36,641 nucleotides of DNA, from assembly GCA_016180085.1 (NCBI GenBank), contig JACPBX010000010.1, positions 1 to 36,641 on the forward strand. The letters run 5' to 3'. Shown here piece by piece: positions 28,697 to 36,641 of the stretch. Every line of letters begins with the position of its first letter. Position 1 is the stretch's first letter. The position numbers and the translations under genes are program-made. This DNA comes from Candidatus Woesearchaeota archaeon (GTDB lineage: Archaea > Nanobdellota > Nanobdellia > Woesearchaeales > UBA10216). The notes beneath the pieces were generated by a model. The model saw nothing but the letters and a program-made list of their open reading frames with translations, was not told where the DNA came from and did no database searches.

Positions 28697-30004
28697 ATGA
28701 AACTTGAACGCGCTCGCGGAACAAGGGACTTCGCAGCAGAGGATGCTTTGCTGAGGCAGCAGGTAGTTGGCACTCTGTGCAGCGTGTTCGAGCTTTACGG
28801 CTACAACCCCCTTGAAACGCCGGTAATCGAGAAGTTTGAAACCCTGGCGTCCAAGTATGCCGGAGGCGAAGAGATACTGAAGGAAACGTTCAAGCTGAAA
28901 GACCAGGGCGGAAGGGAGATTGGGCTGAGGTATGATCTGACTGTGCCGATGTGCAGGTTCATTGCAACGAATCCAAACTTGAAGATGCCGTTCAAGAGGT
29001 ACCAGATTGGCAGCGTGTTCAGGGACGGGCCTCTCAAGATTGGAAGGTACAGGGAATTCATGCAGTGCGACATTGACGTCGTGGGCGTAAGGCCCATGGC
29101 TGCGGATGCCGAGATTGTAGAGATGGCACAGGAGGCATTTGAGCGGCTGCAGCTTAGCGTAGTTATCAAAGTCAATAACCGCAAGCTGCTGAATGGAATC
29201 ATAGATGCTGCCGGAATCAAAGCCGACAAGGCAGAAACTGTGATTCTGACCCTTGACAAGCTGGAAAAGCTTGGGAAGCAGGCAGTTGAGAAAGAGCTTG
29301 CCGAAAAAGGGGCATCAGCAGCTGCAATTAGGAAGCTGGTGCTGATGATAACGGTTCAGGGCAGCAACAGCGAGAAAATGCAGAAGCTGGAAAAAGAGGT
29401 CAACAGCAATGAGGGAAAAGAAGGCGTGGAAGAATTGCGGCAGATGCTGGAATGCCTTGATAACCAAACAAATGTTGAGTTTGACCCGTCGCTTGCGAGA
29501 GGACTGGCTTATTACACGGGAACAGTCTTTGAGGCTTTCCTGAACGAGCCGAAGAAGCCGCAGCTGAAGGAAATAAAATCCGCTGTTGCCGCAGGCGGCA
29601 GGTATGATAAGATGATTGGCAACTTTGTTGGAGGAGGCAGGGAATACCCTGCCGTCGGAATATCATTTGGCCTGGACATTATTGAGGACGCGCTTCTTCT
29701 CAGCGGCAGGGAAAAGAAAAGGACAACCACGTCTGTTTACGTTGTTCCTATCAAAGCCGTTGCCGAAGCCCAAAAAATCGCAGCAAAGCTAAGGCAGGAA
29801 GGAATAAGCACTGACATTGACATGAGCAACCGCGATGTGAAGAGAAACCTTGAATACGCTGCAGCTGCCGGGATGCCTTACGTTGTATTTGTTGGTGAAA
29901 AGGAAGTTAAGGAAGGCAAGCTAAAGGTGAGGAATATGAAAAGCGGCGAGGAAAAGGTGGTTTCCTTATCCGAAGCTGCAGAAGAACTAAAAAATTTTAA
30001 ATAA
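28697..30004 (+). CDS. hisS: Histidyl-tRNA synthetase
   Basis: 435 aa class II synthetase. ARGTRDFAAEDALLRQQV starts motif 1; RYDLTVPMCRFIA, FKRYQIGSVFRDGPLKIGRYREF is motif 2; LARGLAYYTGTVFEAF is the histidine loop (His-B); GISFGLDIIEDAL lies in motif 3. The C-terminal 95 residues (TSVYVVPIKAVAEAQKIAAK) form the anticodon domain. Lies 24 nt after hisI, so hisG-hisI-hisS is one operon with a tRNA-His upstream. Confidence 0.95.
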   Translation: MKLERARGTRDFAAEDALLRQQVVGTLCSVFELYGYNPLETPVIEKFETLASKYAGGEEILKETFKLKDQGGREIGLRYDLTVPMCRFIATNPNLKMPFKRYQIGSVFRDGPLKIGRYREFMQCDIDVVGVRPMAADAEIVEMAQEAFERLQLSVVIKVNNRKLLNGIIDAAGIKADKAETVILTLDKLEKLGKQAVEKELAEKGASAAAIRKLVLMITVQGSNSEKMQKLEKEVNSNEGKEGVEELRQMLECLDNQTNVEFDPSLARGLAYYTGTVFEAFLNEPKKPQLKEIKSAVAAGGRYDKMIGNFVGGGREYPAVGISFGLDIIEDALLLSGREKKRTTTSVYVVPIKAVAEAQKIAAKLRQEGISTDIDMSNRDVKRNLEYAAAAGMPYVVFVGEKEVKEGKLKVRNMKSGEEKVVSLSEAAEELKNFK

Positions 30005-30024
30005 GCCCAATTCTCCAATCCCAT

Positions 30025-30651
30025 ATGGACGCTAACCTCTCACGGTATTTTGAAGCGGTAGCTGAACGCCGGCAAATCGGGGCAGTAATTGAACGGCTGA
30101 TGCTGGAAAAGGGCTACGACCGAAGCCAGGTCGCCAGTGGACTGCGTGAGCAGTTTGGCTTGTCCTTTGGTTGGGCATTGGATTATCTTGTGAACGTCTT
30201 TAGCGGGTGCCTGTATGGGACATCAAGCGAGCTGTCAATAAAGCGATACCCTGGCAAAGGAAGGCAGAGGCTTGCAACTCTGCTTTCCCGGCTGGGCGTT
30301 GCGCAGGGCCATCCGGTGGTGATTTTTATAACAACCCTGGACAAAGGCTTCAAATACTATTCGGATGGAGGCGCGGATGGAAATGGCGCATTGCGGCATC
30401 CGGAGGGTGATTTGGAAAGTCGTGTTGGCGCTGTTGCGCCTGCAGTTGCGGAGCTGAAACCGTACTTCTTCATGGACGGCCATTCAGCCATTGGCGTGAA
30501 TTTCGACGTCGGAAACATGGTATCGCACGGGCAATTTTGCACAGGAGTGGTAGTGAAATCGTCACGACCCAATCCTTATATTTACCCCACAACCTACACG
30601 ATAACAGTAAGGTTCAAGGACCAAACACGAGACCTCCTTGTGAGGCCGTAA
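30025..30651 (+). CDS. Soluble protein of unknown function
   Basis: 208 aa, no membrane segment. The N-terminal 50 residues are helical (RRQIGAVIERLMLEKGYDRS); the middle has HPVVIFITTLDKGFKYYSDG and the end a beta-rich VVVKSSRPNPYIYPTTYTIT. TTTTAAATAA overlapping the end of hisS lies about 25 nt before the ATG, so it has its own leaderless promoter. No family is recognised. Confidence 0.65.
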   Translation: MDANLSRYFEAVAERRQIGAVIERLMLEKGYDRSQVASGLREQFGLSFGWALDYLVNVFSGCLYGTSSELSIKRYPGKGRQRLATLLSRLGVAQGHPVVIFITTLDKGFKYYSDGGADGNGALRHPEGDLESRVGAVAPAVAELKPYFFMDGHSAIGVNFDVGNMVSHGQFCTGVVVKSSRPNPYIYPTTYTITVRFKDQTRDLLVRP

Positions 30652-30655
30652 AAGT

Positions 30656-31558
30656 TCAGTCGCCCGCGACTGTCAAAACCTCACAGCCATCTCTCTTTAC
30701 AAGCACGGTCTTCTCAGCCTGGCTGACAATGCCCTTTGCCTCCTCAATAAGCGGCGGGAAGCTGTGGATGATTCCCTGCTGCCCAAGAATCCTCACTGCC
30801 AATGCAACTTTAATTGCCGGGAACTCTTTCAGGAGCCACCGCCTGGCAAAAGGGAGCTTCCCATAGCTGCGAATTTTTTCAAGAACTTTCCTGACAGCTG
30901 GCTCGCGGGTTTGCTTGTCCGATACCTGCATGAAAACCTGGGCGTTGGAGGATTCGTAAATAACACCCTTGCCTGTCGTGGCGAACGGCTCTATCGCAAT
31001 TACCTCGTTCTCCTGCAGCACTGTCTTGTCGCCGTTGTCAAAATTTGGAACGGTTGGCCCTGTGTGAATCTCAAACTTCCCAAGCCCGTGGCCGCTTAAG
31101 TTGCGAATTGGCGAAAAGCCATAAAGCGCTATTGTTTCCTGAATAGCCCTGCCAACTTCGCCGAGTGCCACTCCTGCTCTGGCAACCTTTATTGCGGCGG
31201 CGAGGGCTTTCTCTGATGCGGCAACCAGGTCTGAGTAATTGCCGCCCAAATCAACAGTTGCGGCATTATCGCCCATTGCGCCTTCAAAGCAAGCGCCAAC
31301 GTCAAGCTTGCACACCTGCGAGTCCAGGATTGTTTTATCATCGGCATCAGGGCAGTAATGCGCAGCGATGTGGTCAACGGAAATCTGCGCAGGAAAGGAT
31401 GGCTTTGCGCCAAGCTCAATTATTTTGGCATCAACCGCATCGCAAACTTCCAGCAATGGAATGCCCTTTTTAATCAGTTTTATGCCATAATCCAATGCAA
31501 TGGCCGATATTTTGCCGGCTTTTCTCCAATTTTCCAGGTCGGATTCTTCAACTATCAT
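30656..31558 (-). CDS. map: Methionine aminopeptidase, type II
   Basis: 300 aa. Removes the initiator Met from new proteins. Metal ligands are visible: KLDVGACFEGAMGDNAATV gives the two Asp, NLSGHGLGKFEIHTGPTVPN the His, VIAIEPFAT the first Glu and the last ligand Glu lies in the final QAEKTVLV stretch. The insert of helices (RKVLEKIRSYGKLPFARRWL) is typical of type II (archaeal/eukaryotic) enzymes. ISVDHIAAHYCP carries the conserved substrate-site His. Confidence 0.95.
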   Translation of the reverse strand: MIVEESDLENWRKAGKISAIALDYGIKLIKKGIPLLEVCDAVDAKIIELGAKPSFPAQISVDHIAAHYCPDADDKTILDSQVCKLDVGACFEGAMGDNAATVDLGGNYSDLVAASEKALAAAIKVARAGVALGEVGRAIQETIALYGFSPIRNLSGHGLGKFEIHTGPTVPNFDNGDKTVLQENEVIAIEPFATTGKGVIYESSNAQVFMQVSDKQTREPAVRKVLEKIRSYGKLPFARRWLLKEFPAIKVALAVRILGQQGIIHSFPPLIEEAKGIVSQAEKTVLVKRDGCEVLTVAGD

Positions 31559-31581
31559 TTCAAGAGCGTGTCGTTGCTGGA

Positions 31582-32415
31582 TTATTTATAAAACTGTTGG
31601 TAAACGAAGATGGCAATGGATGCAAGCGCGATTAAAAAGCCCAAACTGAATAAGCGCTTTGCAAGCCTCTCATCATCTTTAACTGCAAGAATCCCAAATG
31701 CAACTGCCGCATACCAGAAAAACATCCTTAAAGAAGGGCTTTTTATCCCTGAAAAAAGGATTATCGCCAAGACAAGAGCAAGCGCCAACGCGGCTGTCAG
31801 GCGCTTGCCGAAAAAGGTAGCGATTGTCATCACCCTGGCTTTCTTGTCGGAAGAATAATCCATTATAGCACCCAAGGCATGAATGGCGCTAACGCAAAAA
31901 GAGGCAAAATAAACAGTTGCCGGAACCGCTATTACAGGAGCGCCATAGCTGTAACCCAGCAGGATTACCGAAAAAACAAGGGCGCCATTGCTCAAAGAGT
32001 CCAGAACCGGCTTTTCCTTAAGGCGAACGGGCGGCTCTGAATATGCCCAGCCCAGCGAAACCGCAATGGCAGTCGCCACCATGTTCCCCGGATTGCGGGT
32101 AAAGCCTGAAAAAATGGCAAGCACAATGGTGGATGCGAGTGCGGCAGAGGAGACAAACCGGTGATGCCTCTCTTCCAGGGCAATCCCGTGAATGGCAGAC
32201 TGTTTCCTTTTGTTAATGGCATCTGCCCGGCAGTCATAAACATCATTGATTCCAAATACGATTAGCGGAAGCAGGATGGCAGTGAGAAGAAGCTGTAGAA
32301 TGGCCGTTGCTGTGATGGCCGCGCCTGATATCGCAAGCCCCAGCCCAAAAAGCAGCGCAACCAAAGGCCAGCTCAACGGCCTGCTAACTTTGAACAGGAA
32401 CCAGAGCCGCGACAT
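31582..32415 (-). CDS. UbiA-family prenyltransferase
   Basis: 277 aa, about eight membrane helices. The first Asp-rich motif is FGINDVYDCRADAINKRK (NDxxDxxxD) and the second is GAIMDYSSDKKARVMTIA (DxxxD). The family moves prenyl groups on to acceptors; in archaea the commonest member is digeranylgeranylglyceryl phosphate synthase of ether-lipid synthesis, but the sequence alone does not settle this. Lies 23 nt downstream of map (same strand, transcribed first). Confidence 0.88.
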   Translation of the reverse strand: MSRLWFLFKVSRPLSWPLVALLFGLGLAISGAAITATAILQLLLTAILLPLIVFGINDVYDCRADAINKRKQSAIHGIALEERHHRFVSSAALASTIVLAIFSGFTRNPGNMVATAIAVSLGWAYSEPPVRLKEKPVLDSLSNGALVFSVILLGYSYGAPVIAVPATVYFASFCVSAIHALGAIMDYSSDKKARVMTIATFFGKRLTAALALALVLAIILFSGIKSPSLRMFFWYAAVAFGILAVKDDERLAKRLFSLGFLIALASIAIFVYQQFYK

Positions 32416-32532
32416 AATGCCTTTTTTGCCATTGCCCGCTTAAAAGCTTAACCAACAGAAACAGCTAAATGCTACTACTTTTAAGTAACTAAAATAGAAA
32501 GATTTAAATAGTGCTGAACCGGTGCAGGCCAT

Positions 32533-32982
32533 ATGGTATTCCCAACAGACTGGTTTTACATGGCAGCTGCAGAGTATGACAGGATAACACAATCGCTAAT
32601 ACCTGCGCTTAAGGATCTGCCGCAGGCAAGGGCTTACCTGGAAGGTTTTGTGGCAGCTTATGCGGCGATATCTGCAATTGATGCTGGCTTGCATTTCGGG
32701 CTTAATGCCATCAAGAGGGAAAACTGGCTAAAGCCGCTCAGGAGTGCGGGTTATGCAACGATGTGCGCATTGCCCCTGATTGTTTCTGCCATTGACCCTG
32801 AAGGTGCAAAACAGGTTCACGAGCTCGGCAATTACCTTGAGGGCATTGTTGGTCTGATGATGGGCACAGGAGCAGCAGCGTTCCAAGGCAACAGTGGTTA
32901 TTCATATGCCGCCTTGGCAACAAAGGCCATAAATAGGTTTAAAGGCAACGGAAAAGAGAAATTGGAAACAAGGCTACAGTAA
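32533..32982 (+). CDS. Small protein with two or three hydrophobic segments, unknown
   Basis: 149 aa. Hydrophobic stretches at about 37-55 (LEGFVAAYAAISAIDAGLHF), 73-88 and 105-120 suggest a membrane protein. No motif is recognised. GATTTAAATAG lies about 28 nt before the ATG, so it has a leaderless promoter. Basic tail FKGNGKEKLETRLQ. Confidence 0.6.
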   Translation: MVFPTDWFYMAAAEYDRITQSLIPALKDLPQARAYLEGFVAAYAAISAIDAGLHFGLNAIKRENWLKPLRSAGYATMCALPLIVSAIDPEGAKQVHELGNYLEGIVGLMMGTGAAAFQGNSGYSYAALATKAINRFKGNGKEKLETRLQ

Positions 32983-32997
32983 GAAAAGAGAGATCAC

Positions 32998-33186
32998 TCA
33001 CTTTTTCGCCTGCATCACAGTATAGCCGCACTTTCCGCAGCTTTGTCTGTCCTTGTGCCTGGCGAGGAAGACGCCTGGCCCGCACTTTGGGCAGCTGGTG
33101 GTTTTTCTGGCAATGGCGCCGCTTTTGGAATCGTAAATCTTCCACACCTGCATCGGCTTCCTGGGCTTCTTCTGCTTTTTTGCCAT
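32998..33186 (-). CDS. rps27ae: Small-subunit ribosomal protein eS31 (S27ae)
   Basis: 62 aa. A zinc finger of the C2C2 type, [23 protein letters not shown], with basic N-terminus [17 protein letters not shown]. Standard archaeal eS31, without the ubiquitin part of eukaryotes. Last gene of the rpo7-spt4-eS24-eS31 operon, the conserved archaeal order. Confidence 0.93.
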   Translation of the reverse strand: MAKKQKKPRKPMQVWKIYDSKSGAIARKTTSCPKCGPGVFLARHKDRQSCGKCGYTVMQAKK

Positions 33187-33214
33187 TTAATCCACTTTTA
33201 CAATTTTTAATTTC

Positions 33215-33547
33215 TTATTTCTTTTCTGCTGCCGCTGTTGCAGCTGCTGTGGGCGCCTTCTTTACCCTCGGCTGGTTCCTTGCAAGGATGACCTTTGAGC
33301 TGAACATGCCGGCGTCCTGCTTTGTCTTGTAAACGTATGCTTCCAGGCTTGACTTCCTGCTTCCGAAGACAGGAACACACCTGCTTATGACAACAACCGC
33401 CTCATCAGCTTTCAGGTGCTGGGCAAGGTGCTTTCTGAGCTCGGCAAAGCTTGGAGGGGCAGTGTCATATGCGACAACGCCCTTCAGCACTGTCCTTGAC
33501 AGCAATGGCTCCTCGACCTTTTCCGCAACTGCAACATTAAACGCCAT
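33215..33547 (-). CDS. rps24e: Small-subunit ribosomal protein eS24
   Basis: 110 aa from the ATG at 33547; the track's 33556 is three codons longer and fits the eS24 start less well. FNVAVAEKVEEPLLSRTVL, VSRCVPVFGSRKSSLEAYVYK (family VxxIxTxFGGG..G.AxVY) and an Ala/Lys-rich tail. Position between spt4 and eS31 is the archaeal order. Confidence 0.92.
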   Translation of the reverse strand: MAFNVAVAEKVEEPLLSRTVLKGVVAYDTAPPSFAELRKHLAQHLKADEAVVVISRCVPVFGSRKSSLEAYVYKTKQDAGMFSSKVILARNQPRVKKAPTAAATAAAEKK

Positions 33548-33572
33548 TAGAATCATCCCAAATCTTTCTGCC

Positions 33573-33761
33573 CTACCTTATCTTCAGGGCGTAATCGCCT
33601 TCCCTCGTAAGCTCCACCTTTTTGCCAATAAAAGATTTTTCAGGGTCGATAATGTTAATCCTGCCCTGCCACGTTGTGGCAAAGTCTGAGTTCTTGCAAA
33701 TCTGGCAGCTTCCCTTGCCTTCATCAACAAAAACCTTGCATTGCCTGCAGACACGCTTCAT
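33573..33761 (-). CDS. spt4: Transcription elongation factor Spt4 (RpoE'')
   Basis: 62 aa. CRQCKVFVDEGKGSCQIC is the zinc finger, followed by WQGRINIIDPEKSFIGKKVE and ALKIR at the end. Pairs with Spt5/NusG on RNA polymerase to help elongation. Lies 12 nt after rpo7, the conserved archaeal arrangement. Confidence 0.95.
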   Translation of the reverse strand: MKRVCRQCKVFVDEGKGSCQICKNSDFATTWQGRINIIDPEKSFIGKKVELTREGDYALKIR

Positions 33762-33773
33762 CTTTGAATGCCT

Positions 33774-34424
33774 CTACTTTTTCTCCTTTCTTTTTCCCGC
33801 TGCTTTCTCCTTTCCTTCCTTCTTTGCAGCGGGCTTCTCCTTTTCCCCTTTTCCCTCTCCCTTCTCTTCCTTTGCGCCTTCCTTTTCCTTTGCGGCGTCG
33901 TCCTCAAGCCATTCAAGCTTGCCGAGCCCGGGCTGGCGCATTGTCAGCCCAATCTTCGGGTTTGCTATGTCCTTGAAGCTCACGGCAATTATCCTTGCCT
34001 TGCACTTGTCAGCAATCTTCAGTGAGCGCTTGCTCTCCTTGCCCATAAGCGCCTTGTCAGCGCTGAAGCTTACAAAGTCGTCCATGGTCTGGCTGATGTG
34101 AATCATGCCGTCAACCACGCCGATGTTGATGAATGCCCCGAAGTCTGCTATATCCTTTATGCGGCCATAAACCACTTCCTGCAGCTCAGGCCTGAACGCG
34201 ACCAGCTCAAAATCGCAGTCGTAATAAGCAGAGCCATCTCCTGGAATGATAACGCCCTCCCTCGCTTCCTTGAGCGAGGAAACGCCAACAACAATCCCCA
34301 AATCCTTGGAGATGAAACCCTCATACGCCTTCTTGACCATTGTGAGAATTGCCTCATCTTTCGGCATGCCGAAAAGGTTAGGCGGAACCCTTACATGATC
34401 CCTCACATGGACGCGGTAAAACAT
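33774..34424 (-). CDS. rpoE: RNA polymerase subunit Rpo7 (RpoE')
   Basis: 216 aa. MFYRVHVRDHVRVPPNLFG is the N-terminal tip domain, IVVGVSSLKEAREGVIIPGD and DCDFELVAFRPELQEVVYG join to an S1 RNA-binding domain (IADFGAFINIGVVDGMIHIS). The last 45 residues are a Lys/Glu/Gly tail not seen in the usual family. Rpo7 forms the polymerase stalk with Rpo4. Confidence 0.95.
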   Translation of the reverse strand: MFYRVHVRDHVRVPPNLFGMPKDEAILTMVKKAYEGFISKDLGIVVGVSSLKEAREGVIIPGDGSAYYDCDFELVAFRPELQEVVYGRIKDIADFGAFINIGVVDGMIHISQTMDDFVSFSADKALMGKESKRSLKIADKCKARIIAVSFKDIANPKIGLTMRQPGLGKLEWLEDDAAKEKEGAKEEKGEGKGEKEKPAAKKEGKEKAAGKRKEKK

Positions 34425-34442
34425 GTTTCAAATGCCTCACAA

Positions 34443-34862
34443 TTACTGGTAAAACTTCAGATAACGCTTTTGGCGCAGCACGATAACAGCTGCCCCTTTT
34501 GAAGCCAGCTTATCCCGGAGCTCCCTGTCCTGGGTAGCAACAACAGCATTGCCGCCACTGGCAGAAGCGAGCTCAAGGATGGCTTTATCGGCGCTTTTAA
34601 AAACTTTTCGCTGTTGCCCGAGAACACCGATGCCCTTCGCCTTTATAAGCTGGATGCCCAGTTTCGCTGCGCTTCTGTCCCTAGCAGCTGCTTTTTTGTC
34701 AGCCATAATACCACTCAGTTCTTCTATCGTTTCATTCAGAACAACAGGCTCATAGCTGAAGTCGCACAGCCGCTGCAGTTCAGCAAAAATGTCAACCCCG
34801 AACTGCCCGGGTATGAGGAGGAAGTTGGTGTCCAATATTATTTTCTTAACTCCTTTCAGCAT
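34443..34862 (-). CDS. Fcf1/Utp24-like PIN-domain protein
   Basis: 139 aa from the ATG at 34862. A TTAAATAT box is about 25 nt upstream, so the track's longer ORF starts before the promoter. IILDTNFLLIPGQFGVDIF carries the first catalytic Asp in the form of COG1412, AELQRLCDFSYEPVVLNETIEEL the Glu, SADKAILELA and VVATQDRELRDKL the later Asp pair. The homologue Fcf1 cleaves pre-rRNA; the archaeal one is regularly beside rpo7 and aIF2-gamma genes. Function by family. Confidence 0.85.
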   Translation of the reverse strand: MLKGVKKIILDTNFLLIPGQFGVDIFAELQRLCDFSYEPVVLNETIEELSGIMADKKAAARDRSAAKLGIQLIKAKGIGVLGQQRKVFKSADKAILELASASGGNAVVATQDRELRDKLASKGAAVIVLRQKRYLKFYQ

Positions 34863-34992
34863 AAGCGCCAAAGTTGAGGCTGCATATTTAAGCGTTGCTG
34901 AGGGTTGTGGAAAAATACCGAAACATTTAAAATCAGCAGCTGATTGGCAACAAACCCAAGTGTGTCTTTGCACTACTTTGGGGTTTTACTGA

Positions 34993-35451
34993 ATGACGTC
35001 TAACGGAAAAACTATTGTTTCTTCGCACAATGGAAGTTCTTTTGGCGGATTGGAACAGGCTGTCAGGAGCCCTTTCAGTGTCCGGGCATCAATTAAAGAA
35101 AATGGAACTGTTCTTGCAGAACTGACTGAAGGCGGAACGAATGTATTCCTGTCAAACGGCAAGTCGAGGATGGCTGCCAGCGGCTCCTATCAGCGAGGCC
35201 GCGCACGGGTCAGAGTAAACGGGCATGTGGTTCATGCACCACCCAGTACCGTGAGCGTTACTGTTTCCCCAAATATTCCCCTTTACGGAACGGGAGGGAT
35301 TTCTCAAGCTGAAACTGTGATTGGAAATCTGGCAACGGAATTGCAAAAAGCTTATCTGGGCGCAAACAGGCAACCGCTGCCAGAAAACGTTCCCATTAAG
35401 GCAATGGTGAGCGCAGCTTTGCAAATGGCAATAGCAGCCTATCGCCTTTAA
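34993..35451 (+). CDS. Protein of unknown function
   Basis: 152 aa. The first 90 residues look beta-rich with Gly/Ser turns (GGLEQAVRSPFSVRASIKEN, VRVNGHVVHAPPSTVSVTVS); the last 45 are helical. No family, signal peptide or Cys is seen. Upstream TTTAAAAT at about 34926 is far from the ATG, so the leader may be about 40 nt. It converges on the next gene. Confidence 0.6.
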   Translation: MTSNGKTIVSSHNGSSFGGLEQAVRSPFSVRASIKENGTVLAELTEGGTNVFLSNGKSRMAASGSYQRGRARVRVNGHVVHAPPSTVSVTVSPNIPLYGTGGISQAETVIGNLATELQKAYLGANRQPLPENVPIKAMVSAALQMAIAAYRL

Positions 35452-35456
35452 CCCCT

Positions 35457-36239
35457 TTACGCTTCCAAAAACTTGACCAGCTTCTGGTCCTTGGATATTT
35501 CTTCCTCAATGGCCGTTTTCACTTCCTTCTGCTGCAGCAAAACGTTGAGGAACCTTGTGGCTGTGCGCTTAGTGAGGATGCTTTCAAGAGCGGCAGCAAG
35601 CCTTTCCGGCTGCTTCAAACTGGAGTTCTTCAAAATGCTGACAATCAGCTGCTCGTTTTCCTTTTTCCCGAAAAGCTTCAGGGCAACATCCTGCTGGAGC
35701 AGCTGCTTCAGAAGCTGTTCCTTGTTATGGTAGCTGAGTGGCTTGTGCGTGTCTTCCTTGCCCATCAGTGCAGCAATCGCTGAGGGGTTAGCCATGAGGA
35801 CAAACTTGACAAGCTGCAGCGCCCTTATTATTGGGCTTCGGTAGTTCTGCCTGTCAAGCTGGCTGACAACCTCCCTGATTACTTCCTGAAATCGGATTAC
35901 AGTTATTCCCGGCAATGAAACAGGTGCGGTTGTGACAAGAACCTTCTCATATTCCGAGTCCTTGCCAAGGTAGCTTCGTATCGTCCTTTCGACAGCCGCA
36001 ACAACGTTGGAGTCGTTGAACTTCCGCAGCAGGTCAGCCTTCTCCTTCTCGCTGACAACAGGCGTTGATGAGGAAACTGAGCAGTGCAGCTCAACGTGCT
36101 GAACAGTTGGCATGTTCGGCTGGCCTTTCTGCCTTATGGCTATTATGTCAACAACCCTGTTATTGGCGTTAATGTCAGAAACAGTAAAGAAGCCCTGCCT
36201 GTTCAGCCACAAATTAACGATATCCTTCTCAGGACTCAT
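35457..36239 (-). CDS. Possible PD-(D/E)XK nuclease-like protein with helical C-terminus
   Basis: 260 aa from the ATG at 36239, which follows GGTGGTGC; the track start at 36284 has no RBS. EKDIVNLWLNRQGFFTVSDI then RVVDIIAIRQKG and VQHVELHCSVSS fit the alpha-beta core of restriction-endonuclease-like folds, with Asp in VVDII and Glu in VELHC; the usual Lys (ExK) is replaced, so activity is uncertain. Residues 125-260 are helical (KEQLLKQLLQQDVALKLFGK). A TTTATAAG box at about 36283-36290 fits. Adjacent 36285 gene is unrelated in sequence. Confidence 0.6.
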   Translation of the reverse strand: MSPEKDIVNLWLNRQGFFTVSDINANNRVVDIIAIRQKGQPNMPTVQHVELHCSVSSSTPVVSEKEKADLLRKFNDSNVVAAVERTIRSYLGKDSEYEKVLVTTAPVSLPGITVIRFQEVIREVVSQLDRQNYRSPIIRALQLVKFVLMANPSAIAALMGKEDTHKPLSYHNKEQLLKQLLQQDVALKLFGKKENEQLIVSILKNSSLKQPERLAAALESILTKRTATRFLNVLLQQKEVKTAIEEEISKDQKLVKFLEA

Positions 36240-36284
36240 AAAGCACCACCAACAACCGATTAAGAAGCGGGAAGCAAACTTCAC

Positions 36285-36608
36285 TTATAAATGTTTTGCG
36301 CCGACGGGAATCTTTGGAAGCTTAAGCTGGAATAAAGGCTGCCCGGGTTTGCTCTGCACTTCCTCAGCCGCTGCCGCAGCAACAGCTGGCAGTTGCTGTA
36401 TTACTGTGGCAGCTGCCGCTGCCCTGCTGAAAGCATCCAGCACATCCGGCTGGATGGGATTTATCTCCCCGATTTTGAGGAACCTGCCAGGGCTGTCCTG
36501 TTGCATCATCAGCACAACCCTGCTCTCTTCCTGCTCGTCAACCAGCTTATAGCCGCATTTCTTCCCGACAGCAGCGGCGAATTCCTTAATCTCGCTGTGC
36601 GATGCCAT
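36285..36608 (-). CDS. Small protein of unknown function
   Basis: 107 aa from the ATG at 36608 (GGAAAGGGA upstream; the track's start is a TTG). The first 50 residues look folded (HSEIKEFAAAVGKKCGYKLV, ESRVVLMMQQDSPGRFLKIG), the rest is an Ala/Gln/Pro-rich tail. No family recognised. The upstream neighbour lies beyond the window. Confidence 0.6.
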   Translation of the reverse strand: MASHSEIKEFAAAVGKKCGYKLVDEQEESRVVLMMQQDSPGRFLKIGEINPIQPDVLDAFSRAAAAATVIQQLPAVAAAAAEEVQSKPGQPLFQLKLPKIPVGAKHL

Positions 36609-36641
36609 ATTGTCCCTTTCCAATTTTTCCCTTGAAGTCCC

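Overview
The window looks like a DPANN-type archaeal chromosome, possibly Micrarchaeota-like (lineage is inference). Informational genes are archaeal: aIF2-gamma, eS6, eS24, eS31, Spt4, Rpo7, type II methionine aminopeptidase and an Fcf1-like PIN protein. Many genes show an archaeal TATA box about 25 nt before the start codon (leaderless transcripts), while operon-internal genes carry GGTGA/GAGG Shine-Dalgarno sites. Genes are small and tightly packed, and tRNA genes are interrupted by introns, one of them at two non-canonical positions.

Layout. 1-3.7 kb is accessory: a PadR-type regulator with a C-terminal metal-binding (TRASH-like) cysteine cluster facing a divergent gene cut by the window edge, an AT-rich LysE-type exporter, an array of four adjacent hairpins, a DinD/Bro-N protein, an AbrB/PIN toxin-antitoxin pair and a 91-bp tandem duplication at the 3' end of an SDR gene. 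About 4.4-19.2 kb is a large envelope thiol/metal island. It holds a BlaI-like repressor and a BlaR1-like membrane metalloprotease, two CcdA/DsbD-type electron transporters, a membrane thioredoxin, a protein with three tandem thioredoxin domains and a His-rich tail, an OsmC protein, a membrane rhodanese, a PCYCGC-motif protein, Met/His-rich membrane proteins, three proteins sharing one His-rich extracytoplasmic domain, two proteins ending in the same LPxMVGGC tail, and two Cys-containing micropeptides missed by the ORF track. A perfect palindrome lies between the two divergent transcription units, and its 11-bp core recurs at the PCYCGC promoter, suggesting a regulon.

16.2-16.8 kb holds an intron-disrupted tRNA-Arg(CCU), a candidate small RNA and a 57-aa membrane protein. 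19.3-24.9 kb carries aIF2-gamma, whose natural N-terminus seems to start at an AUA codon, a D-2-hydroxyacid dehydrogenase, eS6 and an M50 protease. 25.0-26.8 kb contains a Fic/RHH pair, an intron-containing tRNA-His and a UPF0175/PIN pair. A second, different tRNA-His precedes hisG-hisI-hisS. 30.6-36.6 kb returns to housekeeping genes: map, a UbiA-family prenyltransferase, the eS31-eS24-spt4-rpo7-fcf1-like cluster, and several conserved-looking unknowns.

My reading of the main system is inference: the island moves electrons across the membrane by CcdA proteins to exported thioredoxin-like and rhodanese/OsmC-type proteins, and handles a thiophilic metal or oxidant at the surface under BlaI/BlaR1-like proteolytic control.
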